Below, piece by piece: positions 27,201 through 36,015 of a stretch of 41,117 nucleotides of DNA. The notes under the pieces are model-generated. The model saw nothing but the letters and a program-made list of their open reading frames with translations, was not told the DNA's origin and ran no database searches. Location of the stretch: assembly GCF_005877905.1 (NCBI RefSeq), contig NZ_SWDV01000026.1:1-41117 (forward strand), in the 5' to 3' direction. The position numbers were made by a program, and so were the translations under genes. Origin of the DNA: Pseudomonas nicosulfuronedens (GTDB lineage Bacteria; Pseudomonadota; Gammaproteobacteria; Pseudomonadales; Pseudomonadaceae). Each line of letters opens with the position of its first letter. Within the stretch, counting starts at the first letter, position 1.

Positions 27201-27935
27201 ATGAGCCTCCCGTTCGATATCGCGGAAATCGCCGCGAGCTATGCCAGCAAAGCCCCACAGGACATCCTGAAGCTTGCCTTCGAGCACTTCGGTGATGAGC
27301 TGTGGATTTCCTTCAGCGGTGCCGAGGACGTGGTGCTGGTGGACATGGCCTGGAAGCTCAACAAGAACGTCAAGGTATTCAGCCTCGACACCGGTCGCCT
27401 GCACCCGGAGACCTACCGCTTCATCGAGCAGGTGCGCGAGCACTACGGCATCGCCATCGAAGTGATGACCCCGGACCCGCGCCTGCTGGAGCCGTTCGTC
27501 AAGGAGAAGGGCCTGTTCAGCTTCTTCAAGGACGGCCACGGCGAGTGCTGCGGCATCCGCAAGATCGAACCACTCAAGCGCAAGCTGTCCACCGTGACCG
27601 CCTGGGCCACCGGCCAGCGCAAGGACCAGAGCCCGGGCACCCGCAGCCAGGTCGCCGTAGTCGAAGTGGACGGCGCGTTCTCCACCCCGGAGAAACCTCT
27701 GATCAAGTTCAACCCGCTGGCGAACATGAGCAGCGAAGAGGTCTGGGCCTACATCCGCATGCTGGAAATCCCCTACAACAGCCTGCACGAGCGAGGCTTC
27801 ATCAGCATTGGTTGCGAGCCCTGCACCCGCCCGGTACTGCCGAACCAGCACGAGCGCGAAGGCCGCTGGTGGTGGGAGGAAGCTACCCAGAAAGAGTGCG
27901 GCCTGCACGCCGGCAATTTGATCAGCAAGGCCTGA
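27201..27935 (+). CDS. cysH: Assimilatory adenylylsulfate (APS) reductase
   Basis: A 244-residue enzyme that reduces adenosine 5'-phosphosulfate to sulfite. The nucleotide-binding loop SFSGAED is at 37-43. Two Cys pairs ligate a [4Fe-4S] cluster: Cys116-Cys117 in ECCGIRK and Cys205/Cys208 in GCEPC. They identify the APS-type rather than the PAPS-type enzyme. The catalytic Cys233 is in KECGLHAGN. The ATG at 27201 follows AGGAAT. The enzyme needs thioredoxin or glutaredoxin as reductant. A CXXC protein gene lies 85 nt downstream and cysB about 1.9 kb further on. Confidence 0.96.
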   Translation: MSLPFDIAEIAASYASKAPQDILKLAFEHFGDELWISFSGAEDVVLVDMAWKLNKNVKVFSLDTGRLHPETYRFIEQVREHYGIAIEVMTPDPRLLEPFVKEKGLFSFFKDGHGECCGIRKIEPLKRKLSTVTAWATGQRKDQSPGTRSQVAVVEVDGAFSTPEKPLIKFNPLANMSSEEVWAYIRMLEIPYNSLHERGFISIGCEPCTRPVLPNQHEREGRWWWEEATQKECGLHAGNLISKA

Positions 27936-28020
27936 GGCCTTACCCTCGGCTGACGGAAATTCCCTTGTCAGCCCGCAGCCCAGGATCGGACGCCTGCATG
28001 CCTGCGGCGGAGCCAATCCC

Positions 28021-28365
28021 ATGCGCATCACCCTGGTGAAAAAGGTCCTGGCCGATGGCCAGGACTGCCGCAAGTGCCGCGAAGTCCACGAACGCCTGGT
28101 CAAGGGCGGCTACCTGAATCGAATCGATCGCACCCTGGTCGCCGACGAACGCAACCCCGCCAGCACCGGCTGGCTGGTCGCTGCACAGTACGGCGTAGAC
28201 ACCGCGCCCTTCTTCGTCGTCCGCCACGATGACGGTCGTGAAGTCGTTTACACGGTGTTCATGAGTTTCCTCCACGAGGTGCTCGAAGGCCGCGGCGAAC
28301 TGCCGCTGGACTCTCGCGAAGCCCTGGCCGAACTGGCCCAGCGCGACGATCTGGATCGCCTGTAG
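28021..28365 (+). CDS. Thioredoxin-fold CXXC protein downstream of cysH
   Basis: A 114-residue cytoplasmic protein. The active-site-like CRKC (Cys16 to Cys19) follows a short beta strand, and DTAPFFVV (Pro63) looks like the cis-proline loop of a thioredoxin or glutaredoxin fold. There is no signal peptide. GGAG precedes ATG 28021. In position it corresponds to PA1755 (hypothetical). Since the neighbouring APS reductase needs dithiol reduction at every turnover, a dedicated electron donor role is possible but untested. It could equally be an unrelated redox protein that shares the locus. No terminator separates it from cysH. Confidence 0.78.
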   Translation: MRITLVKKVLADGQDCRKCREVHERLVKGGYLNRIDRTLVADERNPASTGWLVAAQYGVDTAPFFVVRHDDGREVVYTVFMSFLHEVLEGRGELPLDSREALAELAQRDDLDRL

Positions 28366-28444
28366 CCGTCAACCTTGACGCTTTCTTGATGGCCGCTCGG
28401 CCAGACTGTCGCTTCCTACTACTGACGCACAAGGAAGTTTCTCC

Positions 28445-29629
28445 ATGGCCGACGGCGCGGATCGCACACGCCCCCGTATTCCCGGCACCGTCTGGGCGCT
28501 GGGTTTCGTCAGCCTGTTCATGGACGTCTCCTCCGAACTGCTGCACAGCCTGCTACCGCTGTTCCTGGTCGGCAGCCTGGGGCTGAGCATGGTCGCGGTC
28601 GGCCTGATCGAAGGCATCGCCGAGGCTACCGCGCTGATCGTCAAGGTGTTCTCCGGCGCCATCAGCGACTACCTCGGCCGGCGCAAGGGGCTGGTCCTAT
28701 TCGGCTATGGCCTCGCGGCGCTCTCCAAGCCACTGTTCCCGCTGGCCACCTCGGGCGAGACCATCTTCGCCGCGCGTCTGCTCGACCGTATCGGCAAGGG
28801 CATCCGCGGTGCACCGCGGGACGCACTGATTGCTGACGTCTCGCCGCCGTCGATCCGTGGCGCCTGCTTCGGCCTGCGCCAGTCCATGGACACCGTCGGC
28901 GCCTTCGCCGGCCCGCTGCTGGCCATCGTGCTGATGCTCTGGCTAGGCAACAATCTGCCGCTGGTGTTCTGGTTCGCCTGCATTCCAGCCGGTATCGCGG
29001 TGCTGGCCATCGTCTTCTTCGTGAAGGAACCGGAACAGGCCGAAGGTACCCACCGCTTCCGCTCGCCGATCCATCGAGACGCGCTGCGCAGCTTCCCGGC
29101 GCGCTACTGGTGGGTGGTCGGCATCGGCGCGGTGTTCACTCTCGCGCGCTTCAGCGAAGCCTTCCTGGTGCTGCGTGCCCAGGACATCGGCCTGCCAATG
29201 GCCTGGACGCCAATAGTCATGGTGGTGATGGCCCTGCTGTTCATGCTCTCGGCCTATCCGGTGGGCTGGTGGTCTGACCGCACCGATCGTACCGGCTTGC
29301 TGGCCATCGGCATGTTCCTGCTGGTGGCGGCGGACCTGCTGCTGGCCTGGGGCGACTCCACGCCACTGATGCTCGTCGGTGTCGCGCTCTGGGGCCTGCA
29401 CATGGGCTTCACCCAAGGGCTGCTGGCGACCTTGATCGCCGACACCACGCCAGCCGATCTCAAGGGCACCGCTTTCGGCGTATTCAACCTCGCCAGCGGC
29501 CTCGCCATGCTGGCCGCCAGCGTGCTGGCCGGCTGGCTGTGGCAGAGCTTCGGCGCCAGCTGGACCTTCCTTGCCGGCGCGGCGCTTGCCTTCGCCGCCT
29601 TGCTGTTGCTGCGCTGGCGTGTCCGCTGA
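28445..29629 (+). CDS. Major facilitator superfamily transporter
   Basis: A 394-residue inner-membrane protein with about 12 hydrophobic segments. It belongs to the MFS branch marked by DRIGKGIRGAPRDALIAD in the loop after helix 4. Helix 1 begins TVWALGFVSLFMDVSSELLH, and the end is LAGAALAFAALLLLRWRVR. A good AAGGAAG precedes ATG 28445. It lies 79 nt after the CXXC gene in the same direction and faces cysB. The substrate is unknown. Nearby sulfur genes make a sulfur compound possible but the evidence is weak. I do not recall a transporter gene at this place in PAO1. Confidence 0.88.
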   Translation: MADGADRTRPRIPGTVWALGFVSLFMDVSSELLHSLLPLFLVGSLGLSMVAVGLIEGIAEATALIVKVFSGAISDYLGRRKGLVLFGYGLAALSKPLFPLATSGETIFAARLLDRIGKGIRGAPRDALIADVSPPSIRGACFGLRQSMDTVGAFAGPLLAIVLMLWLGNNLPLVFWFACIPAGIAVLAIVFFVKEPEQAEGTHRFRSPIHRDALRSFPARYWWVVGIGAVFTLARFSEAFLVLRAQDIGLPMAWTPIVMVVMALLFMLSAYPVGWWSDRTDRTGLLAIGMFLLVAADLLLAWGDSTPLMLVGVALWGLHMGFTQGLLATLIADTTPADLKGTAFGVFNLASGLAMLAASVLAGWLWQSFGASWTFLAGAALAFAALLLLRWRVR

Positions 29630-29644
29630 GACGCTGCCCCTTTT

Positions 29645-29721
29645 GCAGGAGCGAGCTTGCTCGCAAAAGGACCCGCCGGGCACTCCGACGTTGAGCTGTT
29701 CGCGAGCAAGCTCGCTCCTAC
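29645..29721. repeat. REP pair, copy 2
   Basis: The left arm GCAGGAGCGAGCTTGCTCGC (29645-29664) differs by one base from the consensus. The right arm at 29699-29721 is identical to that of copy 1. It lies between the convergent MFS gene and cysB, before their shared terminator. Confidence 0.92.
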
Positions 29722-29761
29722 CCAATGCAGCCGGCCACCATACCTGGAAACCGCTCATAAA

Positions 29762-29797
29762 AAAACGCCGCGACTCTCTTTCGGATCGCGGCGTTTT
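29762..29797. terminator. Terminator between the MFS gene and cysB
   Basis: AAAACGCCGCGA (29762-29773) pairs with TCGCGGCGTTTT (29786-29797) around a 12-base loop. On the minus strand a run of seven T residues follows, so it is strongest as the cysB terminator. Confidence 0.9.
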
Positions 29798-29836
29798 CCT
29801 TGCAGCTTGCCTAGGCAATGGCAGGGACGAACGTCC

Positions 29837-30881
<1,045 letters not shown>

Positions 30882-30929
30882 TAAGGAATAAAACTAGACG
30901 TTTTTTTTTGCCCTGCATGCCATTCGTCT

Positions 30930-30954
30930 AAAGCCCCACGGAAAATCCGGGCTT
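30930..30954 (-). terminator. Possible terminator of the universal stress gene
   Basis: AAGCCC and GGGCTT arms enclose an inner TCCG/CGGA pairing with a bulge, 25 nt after the stop codon at 30979. On the minus strand only three T residues follow directly (GGGGCTTTAG), so the call is tentative. Confidence 0.4.
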
Positions 30955-30978
30955 GTCCGACGTATCGTCACAAAGCTT

Positions 30979-31464
30979 TCAGCGGTGCTGCAGCATCGGC
31001 ACCAGGTAGACCGGCACCTCGGCCAGTTGCACCAAGCGCGCGGCAGTGCGCCCTAGCGGCGTGTTCAGTCCGTCCCCGTGACTGTGGCTGCCGGCGACGA
31101 TGATGTCGACGCCCAGGCGCTTGGCCTCGTCGAGGATCACCATCGGCGCATCCCCCTGCACCACGCGCACCGAGCGGATCAGCTCGGCGTCCTGGCGCGC
31201 CTCCCCCAGTTCATCGCGGAACCCCTCCATCACCCGCTGCTCGATGCTGCCCATGACGTTGGTCAGGCCATTGGTGCGCATCTCGTTCAACGTGCCCTCA
31301 TCCAGATAGGTCTGCAAGACGGACTCGGCGAACAGCCCCAACGGTTCTACCGCGTGTACGACATACACCTCGGCTCCGTAGGCACGGGCCAGCGAAAGTG
31401 CGTGCTGAAGGACGTAGGGGGCGTAAAGACCGAGGTCGGTGGCGTAAAGAATCGTTCTGATCAT
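30979..31464 (-). CDS. Universal stress protein (UspA family)
   Basis: A 161-residue single-domain Usp. It starts MIRTILYATDLGLYAPYVLQ with the conserved aspartate of the first strand, and ends VDIIVAGSHSHGDGLNTPLG then RLVQLAEVPVYLVP. The G-x2-G-x9-G-S/T nucleotide motif is only partly kept, with GRT in place of GS, so ATP binding is uncertain. A strong GAGGAGG precedes the start. It lies between the 5'-nucleotidase operon (96 nt upstream) and cysB and probably has its own transcript. No specific role is known. Confidence 0.9.
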   Translation of the reverse strand: MIRTILYATDLGLYAPYVLQHALSLARAYGAEVYVVHAVEPLGLFAESVLQTYLDEGTLNEMRTNGLTNVMGSIEQRVMEGFRDELGEARQDAELIRSVRVVQGDAPMVILDEAKRLGVDIIVAGSHSHGDGLNTPLGRTAARLVQLAEVPVYLVPMLQHR

Positions 31465-31560
31465 GCGGCCTCCTCGACTGCCTGCGCGGCGGGGCCTATC
31501 CAGCAGCGTAGCAGGAGAACGAGAATCGCTCCGAGAAGGCCGGTTGTCGCGGCCCGGCGG

Positions 31561-32472
31561 CTATCCGGCGACCTTCTTCTCGTTGCTCACGCCGTGCGGG
31601 ACATGGCCGGTCGCCACCACGTCCCGAGCCTTCTCGCAATGCATCGGCTGGTCGTCGAAGAACACATCGGCGGCAAAGGCTTCGAGGAAGGCGGCCTTGT
31701 CCAGGCCGCCGAGGAACAGCGACTCGTCCAGACGGATGTCCCACTCGCGCAGCGTGCGGATCACCCGTTCGTGCGCCGGGGCGGAACGCGCGGTGACCAG
31801 CGCCGTGCGTATCGGGCAGGACTCCTGCGGGAAAGCCTGCTGCACGCGGTTCAACGCCGCCAGGAAGGGCTTGAACGGCCCGCCGCCCAGAGGCTCGCGG
31901 GCGGACTCGCGCTCGTGGGTCTGGAAGGCTTCCAGTCCGCCCTGCTGGTAGACGCGCTCGGAATCGTCGGAGAACAGCACCGCATCGCCATCGAAGGCGA
32001 ATCGCAGCTCGCCATTGGCTTCCCGACGGGTGCCCCCGGAGAGGATGGTCGCCGCAGCGAAACCTGCTTCCAGCGCGTTGCGCACGTCCTCCAGGTGGGT
32101 GGAGAGGAACAGGTGGCAATTGAACGCCTTTAGATAGGGATAGGGGCTGCGACCGCCGACGAAGGCCGCGCGGGAAATGCCCAGGCCGTAGTGCTGGATG
32201 GAATTGAACACACGCAGGCCGGTGTCGGCGCTATTGCGCGAGACCAGAACGACTTCGACAGGCGCGCTTTCGGTCCCGCCGTTGAGCGCGAGCAGCTTCT
32301 GCACCAGGGCGAAGGCATCGCCGGGCGGCAGGACTTCGTCCTCGCGGTCGATCTGGTACTGACGATAGGCTTCGACGCCCTCGCTTTCATAGACCTGATG
32401 GCTTTCCCGCAGGTCGAACAGCGCCCGCGAGGAAATCGCCACCACCAGCTTGTCGCCCAGCCCTTTTGCCAT
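31561..32472 (-). CDS. 5'-nucleotidase (cytosolic 5'-nucleotidase-1-like family)
   Basis: A 303-residue protein of the PF06189 5'-nucleotidase family, HAD-like. Recognisable blocks are LVVAISSRALFDLRESHQVY at the N-terminus, RVFNSIQHYGLGISRAAFVG and RFAFDGDAVLFSDDSERVYQ (the HAD aspartates), and DVFFDDQPMHCEKA near the end. It should dephosphorylate nucleoside monophosphates. There is no signal peptide. ATG 32472 follows GGGGGAAG. It comes 17 nt after the PanE-like gene, so it belongs to the operon starting at 33823. Confidence 0.9.
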   Translation of the reverse strand: MAKGLGDKLVVAISSRALFDLRESHQVYESEGVEAYRQYQIDREDEVLPPGDAFALVQKLLALNGGTESAPVEVVLVSRNSADTGLRVFNSIQHYGLGISRAAFVGGRSPYPYLKAFNCHLFLSTHLEDVRNALEAGFAAATILSGGTRREANGELRFAFDGDAVLFSDDSERVYQQGGLEAFQTHERESAREPLGGGPFKPFLAALNRVQQAFPQESCPIRTALVTARSAPAHERVIRTLREWDIRLDESLFLGGLDKAAFLEAFAADVFFDDQPMHCEKARDVVATGHVPHGVSNEKKVAG

Positions 32473-32489
32473 GCTTCCCCCGGTGTCCG

Positions 32490-33437
32490 TCAGCGTGCCT
32501 GGTTGCGCGCATCGATGAAACGCAGCGCGCGGTACAGCGCCTCGATCTTCGGCAGCTCGCGCCCTGCCCTGCGTGCAGCCTCCAGAGGCGCCGCGTAGAT
32601 CGCGCCCAGCTCCAGCGGCCGGCGCTGGGAGAAGTCATGGTACATGCTCGGCAGATAGTCGGGCATGGCGTCGGTGGAGCTGAGCATGGCGCCAACGATG
32701 CCCTGGGGCAGCGAATGCCCGCAGGCGGCGGCACCTGCTATCACTTCCTCCATCAGCTCGGCCACCAGAGCGCGGCTGTCGGGATTGTCCATGATCGCCC
32801 GTGTACCGCTGTCGAGCAGCACGGAGAGGCCGTTGTAGGGGATGTTCCAGACCAGTTTCTGCCAGCGCGCCTGCTCCAGGTTGGGCATGGCGTTGGAGTC
32901 CAGGCTGGCGCTGCGGAACAGCGCGGCGCCCTCCTCCACGATCGCCTGGCGTGCTTCGGCCTCCTGCGCAGAGCCCGAGTGATAACCGATGTTCACCCCT
33001 CCGAAGGCCTGGTGTTCAATCACGCCCGGCTCGGCGCGGTGCACGCAGATGAAGCAGAGACCGCCCAGCAGGTGGATATGCTCGGGCAACAACGCGCGCA
33101 ACTCGTCTTCCACGGCGAGGCCGTTCTGCAGCAACAGGACCTTGGCGCCTTTCGCGGCGGCCTGGGTGATCAGCGGCGCAAGGTCGGCGTTGCTGGTGGT
33201 CTTGGCGCCCACCAGCAGCCAGTCGCAGGGCGGCATCTTCGCCACGTCGGCATAGGCATTCACCGGAGACAGGCTCAGTGCACCGTGCACCTGGCTGTTC
33301 AGACGCAGGCCGTTCTGCGCGACGGCGGGAAACTCGCTGCGCAGCAGGAAATGAACGTCATGGCCGGCCCGGGCCAGCATCAGGCCGTAAAAACCGCCAA
33401 TGGCGCCGGTTCCGATGATGCCGATTCGCAGATTCAT
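32490..33437 (-). CDS. 2-dehydropantoate 2-reductase-like protein (PanE/ApbA family)
   Basis: A 315-residue NADP-dependent ketopantoate reductase family member. The Rossmann start is RIGIIGTGAIGGFYGLMLAR, with the glycine motif at residues 9-14. The conserved KLVWNIPYNGLSVLLDSG helix with its lysine and asparagine is present. The family makes pantoate for coenzyme A, but genomes often hold several paralogues, so I leave the symbol empty. The ATG at 33437-33435 overlaps the upstream thioredoxin gene's stop as TGATG. A TTG one codon earlier is possible but less likely. Confidence 0.87.
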   Translation of the reverse strand: MNLRIGIIGTGAIGGFYGLMLARAGHDVHFLLRSEFPAVAQNGLRLNSQVHGALSLSPVNAYADVAKMPPCDWLLVGAKTTSNADLAPLITQAAAKGAKVLLLQNGLAVEDELRALLPEHIHLLGGLCFICVHRAEPGVIEHQAFGGVNIGYHSGSAQEAEARQAIVEEGAALFRSASLDSNAMPNLEQARWQKLVWNIPYNGLSVLLDSGTRAIMDNPDSRALVAELMEEVIAGAAACGHSLPQGIVGAMLSSTDAMPDYLPSMYHDFSQRRPLELGAIYAAPLEAARRAGRELPKIEALYRALRFIDARNQAR

Positions 33438-33823
33438 CAAGGCAATTCCTCAGCAGGGCGCGCCAGGGCAGCGCGCAGGGCTTGGATCAGGGGTTCAGGG
33501 CGCAGCGGTGCGTGAACCGGGCCCAGGAAATGGCCGTCACGCACCAGGAACAGGGACGGCAGGTGGAAGACCTCGTAGCGCTCGACCAGGCCGCCACTGT
33601 GTCCGGCATCGATCCAGCACAGGCGATCCACCGGCAGGCCGAACTCCGGCAGCACCTGCCGCGCCCAGCGGCAGGTGGAGCAGCCTTCGCCAGTAAAGAT
33701 CAGCAGCGATACACCCGGCAGCTCCAGCAGCCGGCGGTCGGCATCCAGGTCGGTCAGCTCCAGGGCCGGCACTATACTCAAGGTGCCAACACTATAAAGA
33801 TTGCAGTCGGAGCGTTCCGTCAT
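33437..33823 (-). CDS. Thioredoxin-like protein
   Basis: A 128-residue protein with a thioredoxin-type active site FTGEGCSTCRWARQVLPEFG (Cys48, Cys51) and the cis-proline loop FHLPSLFLVRDGHFLGPVHA. There is no signal peptide. The ATG at 33823-33821 shares CATG with the ATG of the divergent PilZ gene, so the two coding regions overlap by 2 nt. If this start is wrong, in-frame TTG or GTG codons 14 to 18 codons later would still keep the fold. Its stop overlaps the PanE-like start. It heads the operon with PanE-like and 5'-nucleotidase genes. Confidence 0.83.
   Translation of the reverse strand: MTERSDCNLYSVGTLSIVPALELTDLDADRRLLELPGVSLLIFTGEGCSTCRWARQVLPEFGLPVDRLCWIDAGHSGGLVERYEVFHLPSLFLVRDGHFLGPVHAPLRPEPLIQALRAALARPAEELP
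33768..33787. promoter_or_regulatory. Inverted repeat GGCAC-N10-GTGCC upstream of the PilZ gene
   Basis: GGCAC (33768-33772) and GTGCC (33783-33787) flank TATACTCAAG, with TATAAA (33794-33799) just downstream. The site lies inside the 5' part of the divergent thioredoxin gene, where the PilZ promoter has to be. An operator or -10 element is possible. Confidence 0.3.
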
Positions 33824-34241
33824 GCGTCAGTTCCTGCGTCACCCGTGCGATTTTCCGGTCGAGCTGGTCATCCGCAAACAGACTTTCCTGCCGCGCCAGC
33901 GGTTGCACAATATCAGCCTCGGCGGCGTCGCGTGCAATTCGCCACGGGGCTTTCGCCGGGGCACCGCCATCGAGCTGCGCATTCCCCTGCTGGGCGACTC
34001 AGCCTGCTACCCCGGCATCATTGCCTGGAGCCGCAAGCAAGCCAGCGACTATCGCGTCGGTATCGCCTTCATCGACGAAGACACCCTGTTCCGGGCGCGC
34101 ATGGTCGAGCAGGTCTGCCAGATCGAGCAGTACCGACGCCAGCAGGAACAGGCCAGCGGCACCCGCCTGCCGTTCGAGACGCTGGCGCTGGAGTGGATCG
34201 CGCAGAACGCCGCCGACTTCCCGATGTTTTGCGCGGTCTGA
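33822..34241 (+). CDS. PilZ domain protein (predicted c-di-GMP binding)
   Basis: A 139-residue protein. The PilZ signature is intact: RxxxR as R2-QFL-R6 (MRQFLRHPCDFPVELVIRKQ), then N30-I-S-L-G-G35 in RLHNISLGGVAC. This predicts c-di-GMP binding. The barrel continues with YPGIIAWSRKQASDYRVGIA, and the last 45 residues are helical (RMVEQVCQIEQYRRQQEQ). The start ATG overlaps that of the divergent thioredoxin-like gene. A GGAG lies about 10 nt upstream. It ends before a terminator at 34266-34288, so it is a one-gene transcript. No diguanylate cyclase is nearby. Confidence 0.9.
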   Translation: MRQFLRHPCDFPVELVIRKQTFLPRQRLHNISLGGVACNSPRGFRRGTAIELRIPLLGDSACYPGIIAWSRKQASDYRVGIAFIDEDTLFRARMVEQVCQIEQYRRQQEQASGTRLPFETLALEWIAQNAADFPMFCAV

Positions 34242-34265
34242 TCGGCGCCCCGCAGAAAGTCGCGC

Positions 34266-34288
34266 AAATGCCCGTGATCCGGGCATTT
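34266..34288 (+). terminator. Terminator of the PilZ gene
   Basis: AAATGCCCG (34266-34274) pairs with CGGGCATTT (34280-34288) around TGATC, and ends in TTTTC. It lies 24 nt after the stop codon. The rest of the gap to 34421 has no further clear structure. Confidence 0.8.
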
Positions 34289-34421
34289 TCCTGCATCGAG
34301 CCATTGTCGAGGCGCTGCCTGAACGGTTAAGGTTCGGGTTCCCCTTAGCGACACATTTGCCTGCGCCCCATCGCACGGGGATTTCTGGCGGCCGGCACCC
34401 GTGACCTGATTGAGTACCACG

Positions 34422-35498
34422 ATGGCTGATTTACAGATCGACGACCTTAACGTTGCCTCCAACGAGACACTGATCACGCCGGAGCAGCTCAAGCGCGAAA
34501 TCCCCCTGACCGACGCCGCCCTGCGCACCGTCGCCAACGGCCGCCAGGTCGTCCGTGACATCCTCGATGGCAAGGACCACCGCCTGTTCGTGGTGATCGG
34601 CCCCTGCTCGATCCACGACATCAAGGCCGCCCACGAATACGCCGAGCGCCTGAAGGTGCTGGCCGCGGAAGTCTCCGACACCCTGTTCCTAGTGATGCGC
34701 GTGTACTTCGAGAAGCCGCGCACCACCGTCGGCTGGAAGGGCCTGATCAACGACCCGTACCTGGATGACTCCTTCAAGATCCAGGACGGCCTGCACATCG
34801 GCCGCCAGTTGCTGCGCGACCTCGCCGAGATGGGCCTGCCCACCGCCACCGAGGCGCTCGACCCGATCTCCCCGCAGTACCTGCAGGACCTGATCAGCTG
34901 GTCGGCCATCGGCGCACGCACCACCGAATCCCAGACCCACCGCGAGATGGCTTCCGGCCTGTCCTCGGCGGTCGGCTTCAAGAACGGCACCGACGGCAGC
35001 CTGACCGTGGCGATCAACGCCCTGCAGTCGGTTTCCAGCCCGCACCGTTTCCTGGGCATCAACCAGGAAGGTGGCGTCTCCATCGTCACCACCAAGGGCA
35101 ACGCCTACGGCCACGTGGTGCTGCGCGGCGGCAACGGCAAGCCGAACTATGACTCGGTCAGCGTCGCCCTGTGCGAACAGGAACTGACCAAGGCAAAGAT
35201 CCCGCTGAACGTGATGGTCGACTGCAGCCACGCCAACTCCAACAAGGACCCGGCCCTGCAGCCGCTGGTGATGGACAACGTCGCCAACCAGATCGCCGAG
35301 GGCAACAACTCCATCGTCGGCCTGATGGTGGAAAGCCACCTGGGCTGGGGCGCTCAGCCGATCCCGAAAGATCTGTGCCAACTGCAGTACGGCGTGTCGA
35401 TCACCGATGCCTGCATCGATTGGGACACTACCGAGAAGGCCGTGCGCAGCATGCACACCAAGCTCAAGGACGTCCTGCCCAAGCGCCAACGCGGCTGA
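34422..35498 (+). CDS. 3-deoxy-7-phosphoheptulonate (DAHP) synthase, class I
   Basis: A 358-residue class I DAHP synthase, the first enzyme of the shikimate pathway, condensing PEP with erythrose 4-phosphate. Signature blocks are VVIGPCSIHD (about 57-66), YFEKPRTTVGWKGLINDPYL, GARTTESQTHREMASGLSS, VMVDCSHANSNKDP and the end YGVSITDACIDWDTTEKAVR. ATG 34422 is chosen because the mature family start MADLQIDDLNVASNETLITP fits P. aeruginosa PA1750; a TTG 12 nt upstream is in frame. The Shine-Dalgarno sequence is weak. The feedback type (Tyr, Phe or Trp) cannot be told with confidence, so no symbol is given. It ends in a strong terminator. Confidence 0.95.
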   Translation: MADLQIDDLNVASNETLITPEQLKREIPLTDAALRTVANGRQVVRDILDGKDHRLFVVIGPCSIHDIKAAHEYAERLKVLAAEVSDTLFLVMRVYFEKPRTTVGWKGLINDPYLDDSFKIQDGLHIGRQLLRDLAEMGLPTATEALDPISPQYLQDLISWSAIGARTTESQTHREMASGLSSAVGFKNGTDGSLTVAINALQSVSSPHRFLGINQEGGVSIVTTKGNAYGHVVLRGGNGKPNYDSVSVALCEQELTKAKIPLNVMVDCSHANSNKDPALQPLVMDNVANQIAEGNNSIVGLMVESHLGWGAQPIPKDLCQLQYGVSITDACIDWDTTEKAVRSMHTKLKDVLPKRQRG

Positions 35499-35515
35499 CG
35501 TTCAAGGCATGAACG

Positions 35516-35543
35516 AAAAAGCCGGGCTGATGCCCGGCTTTTT
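35516..35543 (+). terminator. Terminator of the DAHP synthase gene
   Basis: AAAAAGCCGGGC (35516-35527) pairs with GCCCGGCTTTTT (35532-35543) around TGAT, with a T run after it. It lies 17 nt past the stop codon. Confidence 0.95.
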
Positions 35544-35555
35544 TATTGGCTTTTC

Positions 35556-35632
35556 GTAGGAGCGAGCTTGCTCGCGAACGGGGTCTCCGTCCGCACCAGC
35601 GTCAAGCGGTTCGCGAGCAAGCTCGCTCCTAC
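35556..35632. repeat. REP pair, copy 3
   Basis: The arms at 35556-35578 and 35610-35632 are perfect inverted repeats and identical to copy 1; only the 31-nt spacer differs. It lies between convergent DAHP synthase and acetyltransferase genes, flanked by a terminator on each side. Confidence 0.94.
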
Positions 35633-35661
35633 AAAGATGGCTACCGGACTCATCAGGTACA

Positions 35662-35689
35662 AAAAAGCCCGGCATTCGCCGGGCTTTTT
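35662..35689. terminator. Terminator of the small acetyltransferase gene
   Basis: AAAAAGCCCGGC (35662-35673) pairs with GCCGGGCTTTTT (35678-35689) around ATTC, with A/T runs on both sides. It lies 18 nt from the stop of the minus-strand gene at 35708. Confidence 0.92.
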
Positions 35690-35707
35690 CTATTGGCACG
35701 CTGACGG

Positions 35708-35992
35708 TCAAAGCGCGGTATCGGTGTGACGCTGGCGGCGCTCCAGGTAGCGCTCGACGTAGGAGCACGACGGGATGACGCTGTAGCCCTTGCGCTCGGC
35801 GAACTGCAGAGCATGTTCGGTGAGCGCGGCGGCGATGCCACGGCCGCGCAGGCTGTCCGGAACGAAAGTGCGATAGATGTCGAGCGTCTGCTTGCCCAGA
35901 TCCATGTAGGCCAGATAGGCGCGATGACCATCAACAGTCGTTACGAACTGGTGGCTGGTTTCATCATGCTGGATGGACAACGACTCACTCAC
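35708..35992 (-). CDS. Small GNAT-family N-acetyltransferase (YjdJ-type)
   Basis: A 94-residue minimal GNAT of the type built around VPDSLRGRGIAAALTEHALQ (acetyl-CoA pyrophosphate loop R-G-R-G-I-A) and the later KGYSVIPSCSYVERYLERRQ. The length is normal for this single-domain subfamily. The N-terminal strand HQFVTTVDGHRAYLAYMDLG is typical. The substrate is unknown. It lies 23 nt after the stop of the anchored protein gene at 36016 in the same direction, so the two may be co-transcribed. It ends at its own terminator. Confidence 0.9.
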   Translation of the reverse strand: MSESLSIQHDETSHQFVTTVDGHRAYLAYMDLGKQTLDIYRTFVPDSLRGRGIAAALTEHALQFAERKGYSVIPSCSYVERYLERRQRHTDTAL

Positions 35993-36015
35993 TTGCTCTC
36001 TCCTTCGCAGGGCCT

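Noticed and set aside
28445..29629. Recent horizontal transfer of the MFS gene
   Set aside because: Composition is like its neighbours and there are no mobile-element borders; possible absence in PAO1 alone is not enough.
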